From contig NZ_JAMBEP010000006.1 in the NCBI RefSeq assembly GCF_023374055.1, positions 1 through 64,000 on the forward strand: a DNA stretch of 64,000 bases, in the 5' to 3' direction. Source of the DNA: Luteimonas galliterrae (GTDB lineage Bacteria > Pseudomonadota > Gammaproteobacteria > Xanthomonadales > Xanthomonadaceae). Positions within the stretch are counted from its first letter, which is position 1, and the number at the start of each line of letters is the position of its first letter. Both the position numbers and the translations under genes were made by a program. This document shows, in pieces, positions 51,030-59,687 of the stretch. The notes below the pieces were generated by a model that did no database searches, was not told the origin of the DNA, and saw nothing but the letters and a program-made list of their open reading frames with translations.

Positions 51030-52919
51030 ATGACCGCTTCCTTCCATCGCTACGACGTCATCGTGATCGGCGGCGGCCACGCCGGCACCGAGGCCGCGCT
51101 CGCGTCCGCGCGCGCCGGCGCCCGCACCTTGCTGCTGACCCACAACATCGAAACGGTCGGCGCGATGAGTTGCAATCCGGCGATCGGCGGCATCGGCAAA
51201 GGCCATCTGGTGAAAGAGATCGACGCGCTCGGCGGCGCCATGGCGCATGCCGCCGATTTGGCCGGCATCCAGTGGCGCACCTTGAACGCATCGAAGGGGC
51301 CGGCGGTGCGCGCGACGCGCTGCCAAGCCGATCGTTCGCTGTACCGCAGCGCGATCCGGCGCATCGTCGAATCGCAGCCGAACCTGACGGTGTTCCAGGC
51401 GGCGGTCGACGACCTGATCGTCGAAAACGAAACGGTGCGTGGCGCGGTCACGCAAACCGGTTTGCGTTTCGAAGCGCCGGCGGTGGTGCTGACCGCGGGC
51501 ACCTTCCTCGCCGGCAAGATCCACGTCGGCCAGACCCAGTATGCCGCCGGCCGCGCCGGCGATCCGCCCGCGACGACGCTGGCGCATCGTTTGCGCGAAG
51601 GCCCGTTCGCGGTCGACCGGCTCAAGACCGGCACGCCGCCGCGCATCGACGGCCGCACGCTCGATTACACGGTCATGGAAGAACAGCCGGGTGACACGCC
51701 GCTGCCGGTGTTCTCGTATCTGGGCGACGCGTCCGAACATCCGCGCCAAGTGTCGTGCTGGATCACCCACACTTCCGAACGCACGCACGAGATCATCCGC
51801 GGCGCGCTCGATCGCTCGCCGTTGTTCACCGGCGCCATCGAAGGCATCGGCCCGCGCTACTGCCCGTCGATCGAAGACAAGGTCGTGCGTTTCGCCGAAA
51901 AGGCGAGCCACCAGATCTTCGTCGAGCCCGAGGGCCTGGACGTCGCCGAGATCTATCCCAACGGCATCTCCACCTCGCTGCCGTTCGATGTGCAGCTGGC
52001 GCTGGTGCGCAGCATCCGCGGCTTCGAAAACGCGCACATCACCCGGCCGGGTTACGCGATCGAATACGATTTCTTCGATCCGCGCGGCCTGAAGACCTCG
52101 CTGGAAACCAAGGCGGTGGCCGGCCTGTTCTTCGCCGGCCAGATCAACGGCACCACCGGCTACGAAGAGGCCGCCGCGCAGGGGCTGATCGCCGGCATGA
52201 ACGCAGCGCGCTTCGTGCAACAGAAGGATGCGTGGTCGCCGCGCCGCGACCAGGCCTATGTCGGCGTGCTGATCGACGACCTGATCACACACGGCACGCT
52301 CGAGCCGTATCGCATGTTCACCTCGCGCGCCGAATACCGGCTGCAGCTGCGCGAGGACAACGCCGATTTGCGCCTGACCGAAACCGGCAGGGACCTGGAT
52401 TTGGTCGACGACGCGCGTTGGAACGCTTTCGCCGCCAAGCGTGAGGCCATCGCGCGCGAAACCGAGCGCCTGCGCGGTGTGTGGGCGACGCCCGCCAATG
52501 CATTGGGGCGCGAGCTCGAACAAGCGACCGGCGTCGCCGTCAGCCGCGAAACCAACGCGCTCGACCTGCTCAAGCGGCCGGAACTGGATTACGTCAAGCT
52601 GCTGTCGGTGCCGTCGCTGGGGCCTGCGGTCGCAGACGCCAAGGTGGCCGAGCAGGTCGAGATCGGCGTGAAGTACGCCGGCTATCTCGAGCGCCAGCGC
52701 GGAGAGATCGAACGCCAGCAGCGCAACGAAGACACCGCGATCCCCGATGGCTTCGACTACGCCGCGGTGCGCGGCCTGTCCGCCGAAGTACAGCAGAAAC
52801 TGGAACGCGTGCGCCCGCAGACCGTCGGCCAGGCCCAGCGCATCCCGGGCATGACCCCAGCGGCGATCTCGCTGCTGCTGGTGCACATCGCGCGCCAGCG
52901 GCGCGCGCAGGTCGCATGA
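51030..52919 (+). CDS. mnmG: tRNA uridine-5-carboxymethylaminomethyl modification enzyme MnmG (GidA)
   Basis: A 629-residue FAD protein that with MnmE makes the cmnm5U34 modification. The dinucleotide-binding motif is [17 protein letters not shown], followed by [34 protein letters not shown] and [20 protein letters not shown]; the C-terminal part binds MnmE and tRNA. The length is usual. A repeat fills its upstream region. The stop overlaps the next gene's ATG (ATGA). Confidence 0.97.
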   Translation: MTASFHRYDVIVIGGGHAGTEAALASARAGARTLLLTHNIETVGAMSCNPAIGGIGKGHLVKEIDALGGAMAHAADLAGIQWRTLNASKGPAVRATRCQADRSLYRSAIRRIVESQPNLTVFQAAVDDLIVENETVRGAVTQTGLRFEAPAVVLTAGTFLAGKIHVGQTQYAAGRAGDPPATTLAHRLREGPFAVDRLKTGTPPRIDGRTLDYTVMEEQPGDTPLPVFSYLGDASEHPRQVSCWITHTSERTHEIIRGALDRSPLFTGAIEGIGPRYCPSIEDKVVRFAEKASHQIFVEPEGLDVAEIYPNGISTSLPFDVQLALVRSIRGFENAHITRPGYAIEYDFFDPRGLKTSLETKAVAGLFFAGQINGTTGYEEAAAQGLIAGMNAARFVQQKDAWSPRRDQAYVGVLIDDLITHGTLEPYRMFTSRAEYRLQLREDNADLRLTETGRDLDLVDDARWNAFAAKREAIARETERLRGVWATPANALGRELEQATGVAVSRETNALDLLKRPELDYVKLLSVPSLGPAVADAKVAEQVEIGVKYAGYLERQRGEIERQQRNEDTAIPDGFDYAAVRGLSAEVQQKLERVRPQTVGQAQRIPGMTPAAISLLLVHIARQRRAQVA

Positions 52920-53752
52920 GTTCGGCCGACGGTTCCGGCGACATCCATCCGATAGCGGCGGACAAAAGACAGGCGGTTCTCGATGCCTTGGATGGCATCG
53001 AGCGGGAGCATCGGGTGCGGGTCCTATTCGCCTGCGAGTCCGGCAGCCGCGGCTGGGGGTTTTCCTCGCCCGACAGCGATTACGACGCGCGCTTCATCTA
53101 TTCGCACGAGCCGGATTGGTACGTGACGGTCCTGGAACGGACTCGGCCGGGACAGCCTCAGCGCGACGTGATCGAACTGCCGATCGACGACGACCTGGAT
53201 GTCAGCGGCTGGGATCTGCGCAAGGCGCTCCGGCTGTTGGCGAAATCGAATCCCACGCTGTCCGAATGGGTGCGTTCGCCGATCGTCTATCGGCAGGACA
53301 GTGCTGTCGCTAGCGAGTTAAGAGGCTTGTCCGAACGCTTCTATTCGCCGATCGGCGCCTGGCGCCATTACTTCAGCATGGCGAAAGGCAACTATCGCGG
53401 TTATTTGCAGGGCGAGAGCGTTCGTACGAAGAAGTATCTGTATGTGCTGCGCCCGTTGCTGGCTTGCCTGTGGATCCAGCGATCCGATGATCCGCCGCCG
53501 ATGGCGTTCGAGCTGCTGTTGGAACGCTTGTTGCCAAATGGCATGTTGCGGGAGCGGATCGACGCATTGCTGGCGGTGAAGCGCCGCAGCGCCGAAATCG
53601 CGCAGGGCCCGCGAATAGCGGAGATCAACGAGTACGTGGAACGGACGCTCGCCGAATTCGAGATGGGTCCACCCCGGCTGCGCGCGGCGGAGGGACATCC
53701 CGACGAGCTGGACGATTTTCTCCGTCGCACAATAAGGCAAGGGCTTTTGTAG
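52916..53752 (+). CDS. Predicted nucleotidyltransferase (YcgL/COG3541-like)
   Basis: A 278-residue protein. The catalytic-site signature [20 protein letters not shown] has the GS and DxD pattern of the polymerase-beta superfamily, followed by [22 protein letters not shown]. The rest is helical. Such proteins adenylylate unknown targets. Its ATG overlaps the mnmG stop, indicating translational coupling. Its own stop TAG is the second to fourth base of a REP element. Confidence 0.85.
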   Translation: MSSADGSGDIHPIAADKRQAVLDALDGIEREHRVRVLFACESGSRGWGFSSPDSDYDARFIYSHEPDWYVTVLERTRPGQPQRDVIELPIDDDLDVSGWDLRKALRLLAKSNPTLSEWVRSPIVYRQDSAVASELRGLSERFYSPIGAWRHYFSMAKGNYRGYLQGESVRTKKYLYVLRPLLACLWIQRSDDPPPMAFELLLERLLPNGMLRERIDALLAVKRRSAEIAQGPRIAEINEYVERTLAEFEMGPPRLRAAEGHPDELDDFLRRTIRQGLL

Positions 53753-53827
53753 GAGCGGCTTCAGCCGCGAGCTCTTTCCTTCCGATCGCCGTGCGCGTCG
53801 AAAGCTCGCGGCTGAAGCCGCTCCCAC
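53749..53827. repeat. REP pair at the nucleotidyltransferase stop codon
   Basis: GTAGGAGCGGCTTCAGCCGC and mirrored GCGGCTGAAGCCGCTCCCAC (one change in the right arm). The TAG of GTAGGAGC ends the preceding reading frame. Confidence 0.93.
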
Positions 53828-53845
53828 AAAGAACGAAGAGCGCGA

Positions 53846-54229
53846 TTACAGCTCGCGGACGGCTTCGCGATCCGACGCGGGCTTGCGCCGCCATGGGAGC
53901 GGAACGCTGAACAGCATCAACGCGATCCACGCCAGCCGGCTCGACCACGATTCGCGGTCCGGCGGCGCCAGCGTCCGCGCTTCTGCCGGATCCTCTTCGT
54001 CTTCCAGCACGTACTCGCCCGCTTCGGCCGCACGCAGGACATCGCGCGCCTGCTGCGCCTGCGCCCGCGGCACGCGCAACTTCACCCCGCCCACCGCCAG
54101 CCGCCATTCCCAATTCGCCATCATCAGGTGCTCGTCGCCCAGATGCGCATCGATGCCTTGCGAAGCCAGCAGGCCCCGGGCGATATGCGCTTCGATCGGA
54201 TCGTGATAGTGGGCGACGGTCGTAAACAT
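53846..54229 (-). CDS. DUF2007-type putative signal-transducing protein
   Basis: A 127-residue protein. The N-terminal about 70 residues follow the DUF2007 pattern: YHDPIEAHIARGLLASQGIDAHLGDEHL and GGVKLRVPRAQAQQARDVL. The C-terminal part is acidic (EDEEDPAEA) and then has one hydrophobic segment (LAWIALMLFSVPLPW). Function unknown. It is divergent from the sialidase-fold gene. Confidence 0.82.
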   Translation of the reverse strand: MFTTVAHYHDPIEAHIARGLLASQGIDAHLGDEHLMMANWEWRLAVGGVKLRVPRAQAQQARDVLRAAEAGEYVLEDEEDPAEARTLAPPDRESWSSRLAWIALMLFSVPLPWRRKPASDREAVREL

Positions 54230-54271
54230 CGGCTCGGTGCCTCCGCGGCCAGGTCAGGGTACGCTTGGCGC

Positions 54272-55510
54272 ATGAAAGCCGCCACAGCCCTGGTCTTGCT
54301 GCCCCTCGCGTTGCTCGGCGCCTGTCAGCGCCAGGCCGAACCATCGGCGCCGACCGGCGCATCCGGCGAAGTACGCGTGTGGCCCCTGCTCGCCGAGCAA
54401 GGCGCAGCGCAACCCGATCTCGCCGTCGCTGCAGACGGCCGTTTGCTGCTGAGCTGGATCAGCGTGCGCAAGGGGCGCGACAACGCGCTGCAATTCGCCG
54501 CCTACGGCACCGACGGCCGCTGGCAAAGCACCCCGAAGACGATCGCCGTCGGCGAGGCGCTGCTCTCCAACTGGGCCGACACGCCGCACATCGCCGCCAC
54601 GCCCGACGGCGCGCTGTGGGTGCACTGGCTGCAGAGGACCGGCGCCGGACCCGCCGAATACGATTTGGCGCTGAGCCGTTCGGGCAACCGCGGCTTCAAC
54701 TGGAGCGCGCCGGTGGTCGTCAACCGCGACCAGGGCGGCGAACACGGCTTCGCATCGTTGTGGCCCGCATCGCCGACGACGCTGGGCGTGGCGTGGCTGA
54801 ATCCCGCACAAGCGGGCGAGGGCGGCGCGCACGAAAACCACGGCGGCATGTCGCTGCGCACCGCGAGCTTCGACGCATCGCTGCAGCGCATCGCCGAAAG
54901 CCCGCTCGACGAAGCCACCTGCGAATGCTGCCAGACCGATGTCGCCATGGCCGCGAGCGGCCCGGTCATCGTCTATCGCGACCGCGACGTCGATGAAATA
55001 CGCGACATCGCCGCGGTCCGCTACGACGGCAAGGCTTGGAGCGCGCCTGTGCGCGTGCACGCCGATGGCTGGAAGATGCCGGCCTGCCCGGTGAATGGGC
55101 CCGCAGTGGCGGCGAAAAACGACGACGTCATCGTCGCCTGGTACACCGCTGCCGGTGGTGTACCCGTATTGCAACTCGCGCGCAGCCGCGACGGCGGCGC
55201 CAGTTTCGCGGCGCCGCTGAAGGTCGACCGTGGCGCGGCAGTGCTCGGCCGCGTCGATGTCGCCTACGACGGCAAAGAGGCATGGGTGTTGTGGTTGCGT
55301 GAGGAAGCTGGCGCGCAATCCTTATGGCTGGCACGTTATCCGGCCGACTTGAGCAAAGAAACCCGCAAGTCGAAAGTTGCAGACCTACAGGCGCGCGGAT
55401 CGGCAAGCGGATTTGCCAAACTCGCATTGCGCGCCGATGGCGCTTATGCCGTATGGACCGACGCGGTGGACGGCCAGCCACGTCTGCGCGGGGCACAGAT
55501 CCTGCGCTGA
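54272..55510 (+). CDS. Sialidase-fold (BNR-repeat) lipoprotein
   Basis: A 412-residue protein with a lipobox (LLPLALLGACQ) and a six-bladed propeller-like sequence with Asp-box motifs (SRSGNRGFNWSAP, SRDGGASFAAP). A conserved ATCECCQTDV segment lies mid-protein. The glycosidase Arg triad is not evident, so it may bind rather than cleave glycans. A decayed copy of its middle and end lies at 59176-59364, on the other side of the acyltransferase/ThiF cassette. Confidence 0.85.
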   Translation: MKAATALVLLPLALLGACQRQAEPSAPTGASGEVRVWPLLAEQGAAQPDLAVAADGRLLLSWISVRKGRDNALQFAAYGTDGRWQSTPKTIAVGEALLSNWADTPHIAATPDGALWVHWLQRTGAGPAEYDLALSRSGNRGFNWSAPVVVNRDQGGEHGFASLWPASPTTLGVAWLNPAQAGEGGAHENHGGMSLRTASFDASLQRIAESPLDEATCECCQTDVAMAASGPVIVYRDRDVDEIRDIAAVRYDGKAWSAPVRVHADGWKMPACPVNGPAVAAKNDDVIVAWYTAAGGVPVLQLARSRDGGASFAAPLKVDRGAAVLGRVDVAYDGKEAWVLWLREEAGAQSLWLARYPADLSKETRKSKVADLQARGSASGFAKLALRADGAYAVWTDAVDGQPRLRGAQILR

Positions 55511-55768
55511 ACGCAGGGTCCGCCGCGGGCCTGCCGGTAAGCCGCGAAAAACGAAAACAAAGCCGACGGTGCATGGCCTCGCCGAATCTTGCTGACCGGG
55601 CATCCCCGGTCGGACTAGCGCCAGCGCCCAAAAACGCCCGTTTTAACGTGGCGACGGCTCGATTTGTGTCCGCATGTCCACTCTCGAGGTCTTTTTTCGT
55701 CGTTAAGCCCGCACCGAATCCTGTTCCGGTTCAAGAAGCCGGTCCGACCACCAGCGGGAGAGACATCG
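55511..55768 (+). promoter_or_regulatory. Leader region before the acyltransferase/ThiF cassette
   Basis: A 258-base stretch without a gene. It holds a perfect 7-bp hairpin GACCGGG-CATC-CCCGGTC (55594-55611) and a second inverted pair around TTCCGGTTCAAGAAGCCGG (about 55725-55745), and a less G+C-rich patch around 55640-55700 where a promoter would fit. No known riboswitch recognised. Confidence 0.35.
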
Positions 55769-56533
55769 ATGATCATCGACGAAAAGAAAAGCGACGGCAT
55801 GGCCGCAAAAGCCGTCAACGAGACACGACCGCGAGAGTACCGCTCGCGACCCGATACGCTTTCCATTACCGGCCCGATACTGAAGTTCGAACTGGCCAAT
55901 GCCGCGGAAAAACCAGCGACGGCGGAGACATGCTATCGCAAGAAGCAGGCCTGCTACGCCAAGTTTCGTGCGGCTGCCGCTTCGGTGCCGCTGGAACAGA
56001 CGGCCGATGGGCACCTGCATCTGGTGACTGCGATCGACTGCGATTCCCATGAAATCGTCGGTAGCGTGAGCCTGTACCGGCGTGGCGACGGCGCGATGCT
56101 GCCGCTGGAACGAGCGCTCGGCGGGATGGTGCGCTTGCAACCCGAGATCGACAGTTGGCGTGGACGGCATGTCGTCGAGTTCAGCGGTCTTTGGGCCGAC
56201 GAGATATGGCGCAAGACCGGTTTGAGCGAACAGTTGATGCTGGTCGCCTTCGCCGCTGCGCATCGCCTGCGTGCGGACAAAATCGTCGGTTTCTCGCATC
56301 AGCACGTGCTTGAGTTTTACGGCACGGTCGGGCTCGTACCGGATTTCGGCCTGGGCCAGTACGACTATCCGAATGCGGACTACGTATCGACCGTAGTCTG
56401 GGGCGATCCGGTTGCCTTTTTGACTTTGCCCGTCGAGCGCAGGCCGATGGTGAAGCGCTTCGCAGACTGCATCTCTTTCGGCCAGCCGATCCTGTGGCGG
56501 AATTTCAACGAACGGCTTGCTCTGAAACCATGA
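55769..56533 (+). CDS. FeeM-like N-acyltransferase (GNAT fold)
   Basis: A 254-residue protein. The ATG at 55769 follows CGGGAGAGACATC. The sequence YRKKQACYAKFRAA, EIVGSVSLYRR, VVEFSGLWADEIWRKTGLSEQLMLVAFAAAHRLRADKIVGF and FYGTVGLVPDFG follows the layout of N-acyl amino acid synthases/autoinducer-synthase-like GNATs (FeeM), which transfer a fatty acyl group from ACP. Its stop codon overlaps the next gene's ATG (ATGA), so the two proteins are made together. The acceptor is unknown. Confidence 0.65.
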   Translation: MIIDEKKSDGMAAKAVNETRPREYRSRPDTLSITGPILKFELANAAEKPATAETCYRKKQACYAKFRAAAASVPLEQTADGHLHLVTAIDCDSHEIVGSVSLYRRGDGAMLPLERALGGMVRLQPEIDSWRGRHVVEFSGLWADEIWRKTGLSEQLMLVAFAAAHRLRADKIVGFSHQHVLEFYGTVGLVPDFGLGQYDYPNADYVSTVVWGDPVAFLTLPVERRPMVKRFADCISFGQPILWRNFNERLALKP

Positions 56534-58713
56534 CTACCGCCTCCCCTGCATCGTCGGATTCCGCGCATCGTGTCGCTCGCCATGAGTGCGCTGCCGAGAT
56601 CGTGGTCGGTCGCGACGCCGAGTGCCTCTCGAGACAATCGGGTTACGAGGCCGTCGATACGCTGCGGCTGCAGATAGCCGATCTGCTGCAGTCCCGGTTC
56701 GTGTCCGAAAAGCTGGATGCGCCGCGGCTGCGGTCGGCCGTCGACGCGTTCCTGGCCGAACGCGGCCCCGATTACGGCGTTTGGGCGCACTACCCATGGG
56801 CGCGGCGGCTTGTGCGGGTCTTGCCCGAGGCCGACTTCATCGAGCTCCGGACCAATCGCAACCAGCACAAGATCACCGCCGCCGAGCAGCGCAGGCTGGC
56901 GAGCAAGAAGATCGGCGTAGTCGGCCTTTCTGTAGGACAGTCGGTCGCCTTGACGCTCGCGCTCGAACGCAGCTGCGGTGAACTGCGGCTTGCAGATCAC
57001 GACACGATCGATCTTTCCAATCTCAATCGCTTGCGCTGCGGTATACACAACATCGGCCTGCCCAAGACCGTGGCCGCGGCGCGCGAGATCGCCGAGCTCG
57101 ACCCCTATCTGAAAGTGGATTGTTTCGACAGCGGCTACACGCAGGACAATAGCGAGGCTTTTCTCGATGGATTGGATGCCGTCATCGACGAGTGCGACAG
57201 CTTGGACGTCAAGCTGCGATTACGCGAGGCAGCACGCGCACGCGGTATTCCTGTGCTGATGAACACTTCCGACCGCGGCATGACGGATATCGAACGCTTC
57301 GACACAGAACCAGATCGTCTTTTTTTCCATGGGCGGATGAAAAACCAGGATCCTGAGACGCTCGCGGATCTGAGCACCGAAGAAAAGGTACCGATCGTGC
57401 TCGATATCATCGGTTTGTCATCCTCTTCGGTGCGGCTGCGCGCGTCGATGATGGAGATCGAGCAGAGCATCAAAACCTGGCCACAGCTGGCGTCCGACGT
57501 CACCCTTGGCGGTGCCATCGTCTGCGACGCGGCACGGCGGCTGTTGCTGGGAGAACCCGTCGAATCGGGCCGTTACTATATGGATCTTGCCCAAGTGGGG
57601 AGCCGTCGGCCGTCGGTGCAGCCCAATGCGTTCGAGTCCGAGACGCATTCGAATTCCATCGCGGATCAATTCGAGGGCCCATTGGACAGCATCATCGCCG
57701 ATGCCATTCTCGCTCCGTCGGCAGGCAACGTGCAGCCATGGCAATGGCAGAAAACGGAAAGCGGGCTTGTGCTGAAATACCGCCGCACTGACCAAGCCGG
57801 CGTGCTGTACCACGACGACAAAGCGGCTATGGTCGGCCTGGGCGCAACGCTGGAATCGGCGATCATTTCGTCGAGCCATCATGGCTTCCAGGTCGAGGTC
57901 GAGATCGACACGCAAGGCGCCGCGATCGCGTCCTTGTCGCTGGTCGATGGAGGACGGCATTGCAGCGAGCCCTTACACGCCCAACTGGTGCGGCGACGGA
58001 GCGTACGTACCCGCCCACGAACCATCTCATCTCTTCCGGACACTTTGCTGGACCGGTTGTGCATGCAGGCGGCCAGGTTTCCGGGTCTCAAGCTTGCCTT
58101 CTTGAGCGAACGGCGGGCGATAGAATCCGTGGCCGAACTCGTGGGAGAGGCCGAGCGCTTGCGCATTCTCGATCCGGATTCGCACGCGGACATGGTGCGC
58201 GAAATCGCCTGGTCAGAGCACGAGCATCGACGCGCAGGCGAAGGAATTCCTCTGTCGTCGCTGTCGTTGTCAGCGGCCGAAGAGGCTACGCTGCAGATCC
58301 TGCGCGACCCGGATATCGTGGCGATGCTGTGCGAGTGGGATCTGGGCGGAGGTCTGGCCAAGCTGGCTCATGAGCAAGTGTCTTCCAGTTCCGCCATCGG
58401 CCTGTTGTGGTCGGCCACCAGTACACATGGCGATTATCTGTCTGGCGGGCGAGCGCTGCAGCGTGTGTGGCTGGAAGCTACGCGTGCGGATGTTGGTCTT
58501 TGTCCCGTGACGCCCCTCTGCTATCTGCTCGGCGCATGGCGTGCGGGCAGGCCGGTCACGGAGCTGCAGGCCGCAGCGCTGCCGGAAATCGACAAGCGCT
58601 TCCGGGCGATCTTCGGCGTGCCGGAATCGCGCGCCGACATCGCATTGTTCCGCCTGCTCCCCGCCGCAGACGAATTGAATTCTCCACGCTCCACGCTGAG
58701 AAGGCGCAGCTAG
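56530..58713 (+). CDS. ThiF/E1-like adenylyltransferase fused to a nitroreductase (Rv1355c/MoeY-like)
   Basis: A 727-residue two-domain protein. Residues about 105-345 are an E1-like Rossmann domain: KKIGVVGLSVGQSVALTLAL (nucleotide loop), LADHDTIDLSNLNRLR (the D-x-D and SNLNR motif), GLPKTVAAAREIAELDPYL. No E1 catalytic Cys is obvious. Residues about 384-700 are an FMN nitroreductase-like domain beginning IADAILAPSAGNVQPWQWQ. This fusion is known in mycobacterial Rv1355c-type proteins of undefined role. E1-like and nitroreductase domains work together in peptide heterocycle biosynthesis, so chemistry on a peptide or acyl-amino-acid substrate is plausible but unproven. Confidence 0.85.
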   Translation: MTTASPASSDSAHRVARHECAAEIVVGRDAECLSRQSGYEAVDTLRLQIADLLQSRFVSEKLDAPRLRSAVDAFLAERGPDYGVWAHYPWARRLVRVLPEADFIELRTNRNQHKITAAEQRRLASKKIGVVGLSVGQSVALTLALERSCGELRLADHDTIDLSNLNRLRCGIHNIGLPKTVAAAREIAELDPYLKVDCFDSGYTQDNSEAFLDGLDAVIDECDSLDVKLRLREAARARGIPVLMNTSDRGMTDIERFDTEPDRLFFHGRMKNQDPETLADLSTEEKVPIVLDIIGLSSSSVRLRASMMEIEQSIKTWPQLASDVTLGGAIVCDAARRLLLGEPVESGRYYMDLAQVGSRRPSVQPNAFESETHSNSIADQFEGPLDSIIADAILAPSAGNVQPWQWQKTESGLVLKYRRTDQAGVLYHDDKAAMVGLGATLESAIISSSHHGFQVEVEIDTQGAAIASLSLVDGGRHCSEPLHAQLVRRRSVRTRPRTISSLPDTLLDRLCMQAARFPGLKLAFLSERRAIESVAELVGEAERLRILDPDSHADMVREIAWSEHEHRRAGEGIPLSSLSLSAAEEATLQILRDPDIVAMLCEWDLGGGLAKLAHEQVSSSSAIGLLWSATSTHGDYLSGGRALQRVWLEATRADVGLCPVTPLCYLLGAWRAGRPVTELQAAALPEIDKRFRAIFGVPESRADIALFRLLPAADELNSPRSTLRRRS

Positions 58714-58716
58714 CGT

Positions 58717-58962
58717 TCAATCGCCGAATATGGCCGCGCCGAGCTTGCCGGCCAGCGCGCGGATTTCGAGCAACCGGACGTCCGTAGTCTCCAGCGCCGC
58801 CCTTTGCGAGCGGTCGATGGTCGACAGCCGCGAGGCTGCGGCGATTTGCGAATCGACATGCAAATGCCACATGGTGCGCAGCCCGCGGATCAGCAGCGCA
58901 CGCTCGGCTGGATCCAGCTCGACCCGCATCCGCAGGCCGCCCTTGTTCGCATCCCTTGCCAT
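58717..58962 (-). CDS. Small hypothetical protein convergent to the ThiF fusion
   Basis: An 81-residue protein, ATG at 58962 with GGAGACGAGT upstream (in-frame ATGs at 58974 and 58995 are less likely). The sequence is helical and charged (LDPAERALLIRGLRTMWHLHVDSQ). No family recognised. Its stop lies 3 bases after the ThiF-fusion stop, so the two genes converge almost end to end. Confidence 0.6.
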   Translation of the reverse strand: MARDANKGGLRMRVELDPAERALLIRGLRTMWHLHVDSQIAAASRLSTIDRSQRAALETTDVRLLEIRALAGKLGAAIFGD

Positions 58963-58995
58963 ACTCGTCTCCATATGGGTAACGCCTTGCAGCAC

Positions 58996-59175
58996 CGGCT
59001 CCGCCTGCGTCCAGGGGTTGGCGGCGCTACAGTCAAGACGGGGAACGAACGGGCCGATGGCCAGCGGTCACTGCACATTTTTCACAACTGCGAACGCGAT
59101 CACATTGTGCGGGGCGTAAAGCAAGCCTATGCGGTCGTTCGCGCTGAGCGAAAGGCAGCCGGCAAGTCCAGGAAA
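58996..59175. other. No gene seen
   Basis: 180 bases between the small hypothetical gene and the pseudogene scrap. No gene; parts may be further decayed remains of the sialidase-like copy, but I could not align them. Confidence 0.4.
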
Positions 59176-59364
59176 GGGGGCGAGGGCGGCGTGCGCGGCG
59201 GGCATGTTCCTGCGCACCGGAATGAAAGCCAGCTCGACGAAACCACCGGCGAATGCCGCAGGCTGCGAAGGCGCGGCAATGCGACCGGATTTTCTAAGTT
59301 GGCCTTGCGCGTCGATGGGGCGTATGTCTTGTGGGCCGACATCGCCGAAGGAAGCCAAGGTTAA
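59176..59364 (+). pseudogene. Decayed fragment of a sialidase-fold lipoprotein gene
   Basis: Three colinear blocks match the gene at 54272-55510: GGGCGAGGGCGGCG with CTGCGCACCG (protein GEGGA...LRT); GAAAGCCAGCTCGACGAAAC (59224-59259, 32 of 36 bases equal to 54896-54931); and about 59276-59345, translating FSKLALRVDGAYVLWADI against FAKLALRADGAYAVWTDA. The remainder of the gene is deleted and the first two blocks are out of phase. Same orientation as the intact gene. Confidence 0.8.
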
Positions 59365-59687
59365 GAGGCGTGCAAGTTCTGCGTGAGTGCCGATACGTCT
59401 GCTTTTCGCGGCCGCGATCAATGGCGCACGTCTTGCTGAACAGGGTTCTTCCATCATCCATGCCCGGTGGGCCAGTTTCGATAGCGCAGCCTTTCGAACG
59501 CAGCTAACCTAAATGGGGTTTTAGGACGAGCATCCGCCCGGGATTAGGCGACACCCTCGCGTCGTTCGATTCGCGCGCGCATTCATTCAAGTTACGGCTT
59601 CCCATGTTTCACCTTCGCTTGATCGATCGGGGTCAATCCTGACGCTACACGCGACCTATCGCGCCGCCGAAGCGCTGGGAGGGTGCG
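59365..59687. other. No gene seen
   Basis: About 320 bases upstream of the phytochelatin-synthase-like gene, without coding potential. Somewhat AT-richer near 59570-59640, where its promoter probably lies. Confidence 0.5.

Noticed and set aside
54272-55510. Active sialidase (neuraminidase)
   Set aside because: Asp boxes are present, but the Arg triad and FRIP motif expected of true sialidases were not found, so only the fold is named.
59068-59457. Minus-strand frame of 129 residues opposite the pseudogene scrap
   Set aside because: It is the antisense of a region matching the sialidase-fold gene on the plus strand; no start signal or domain.
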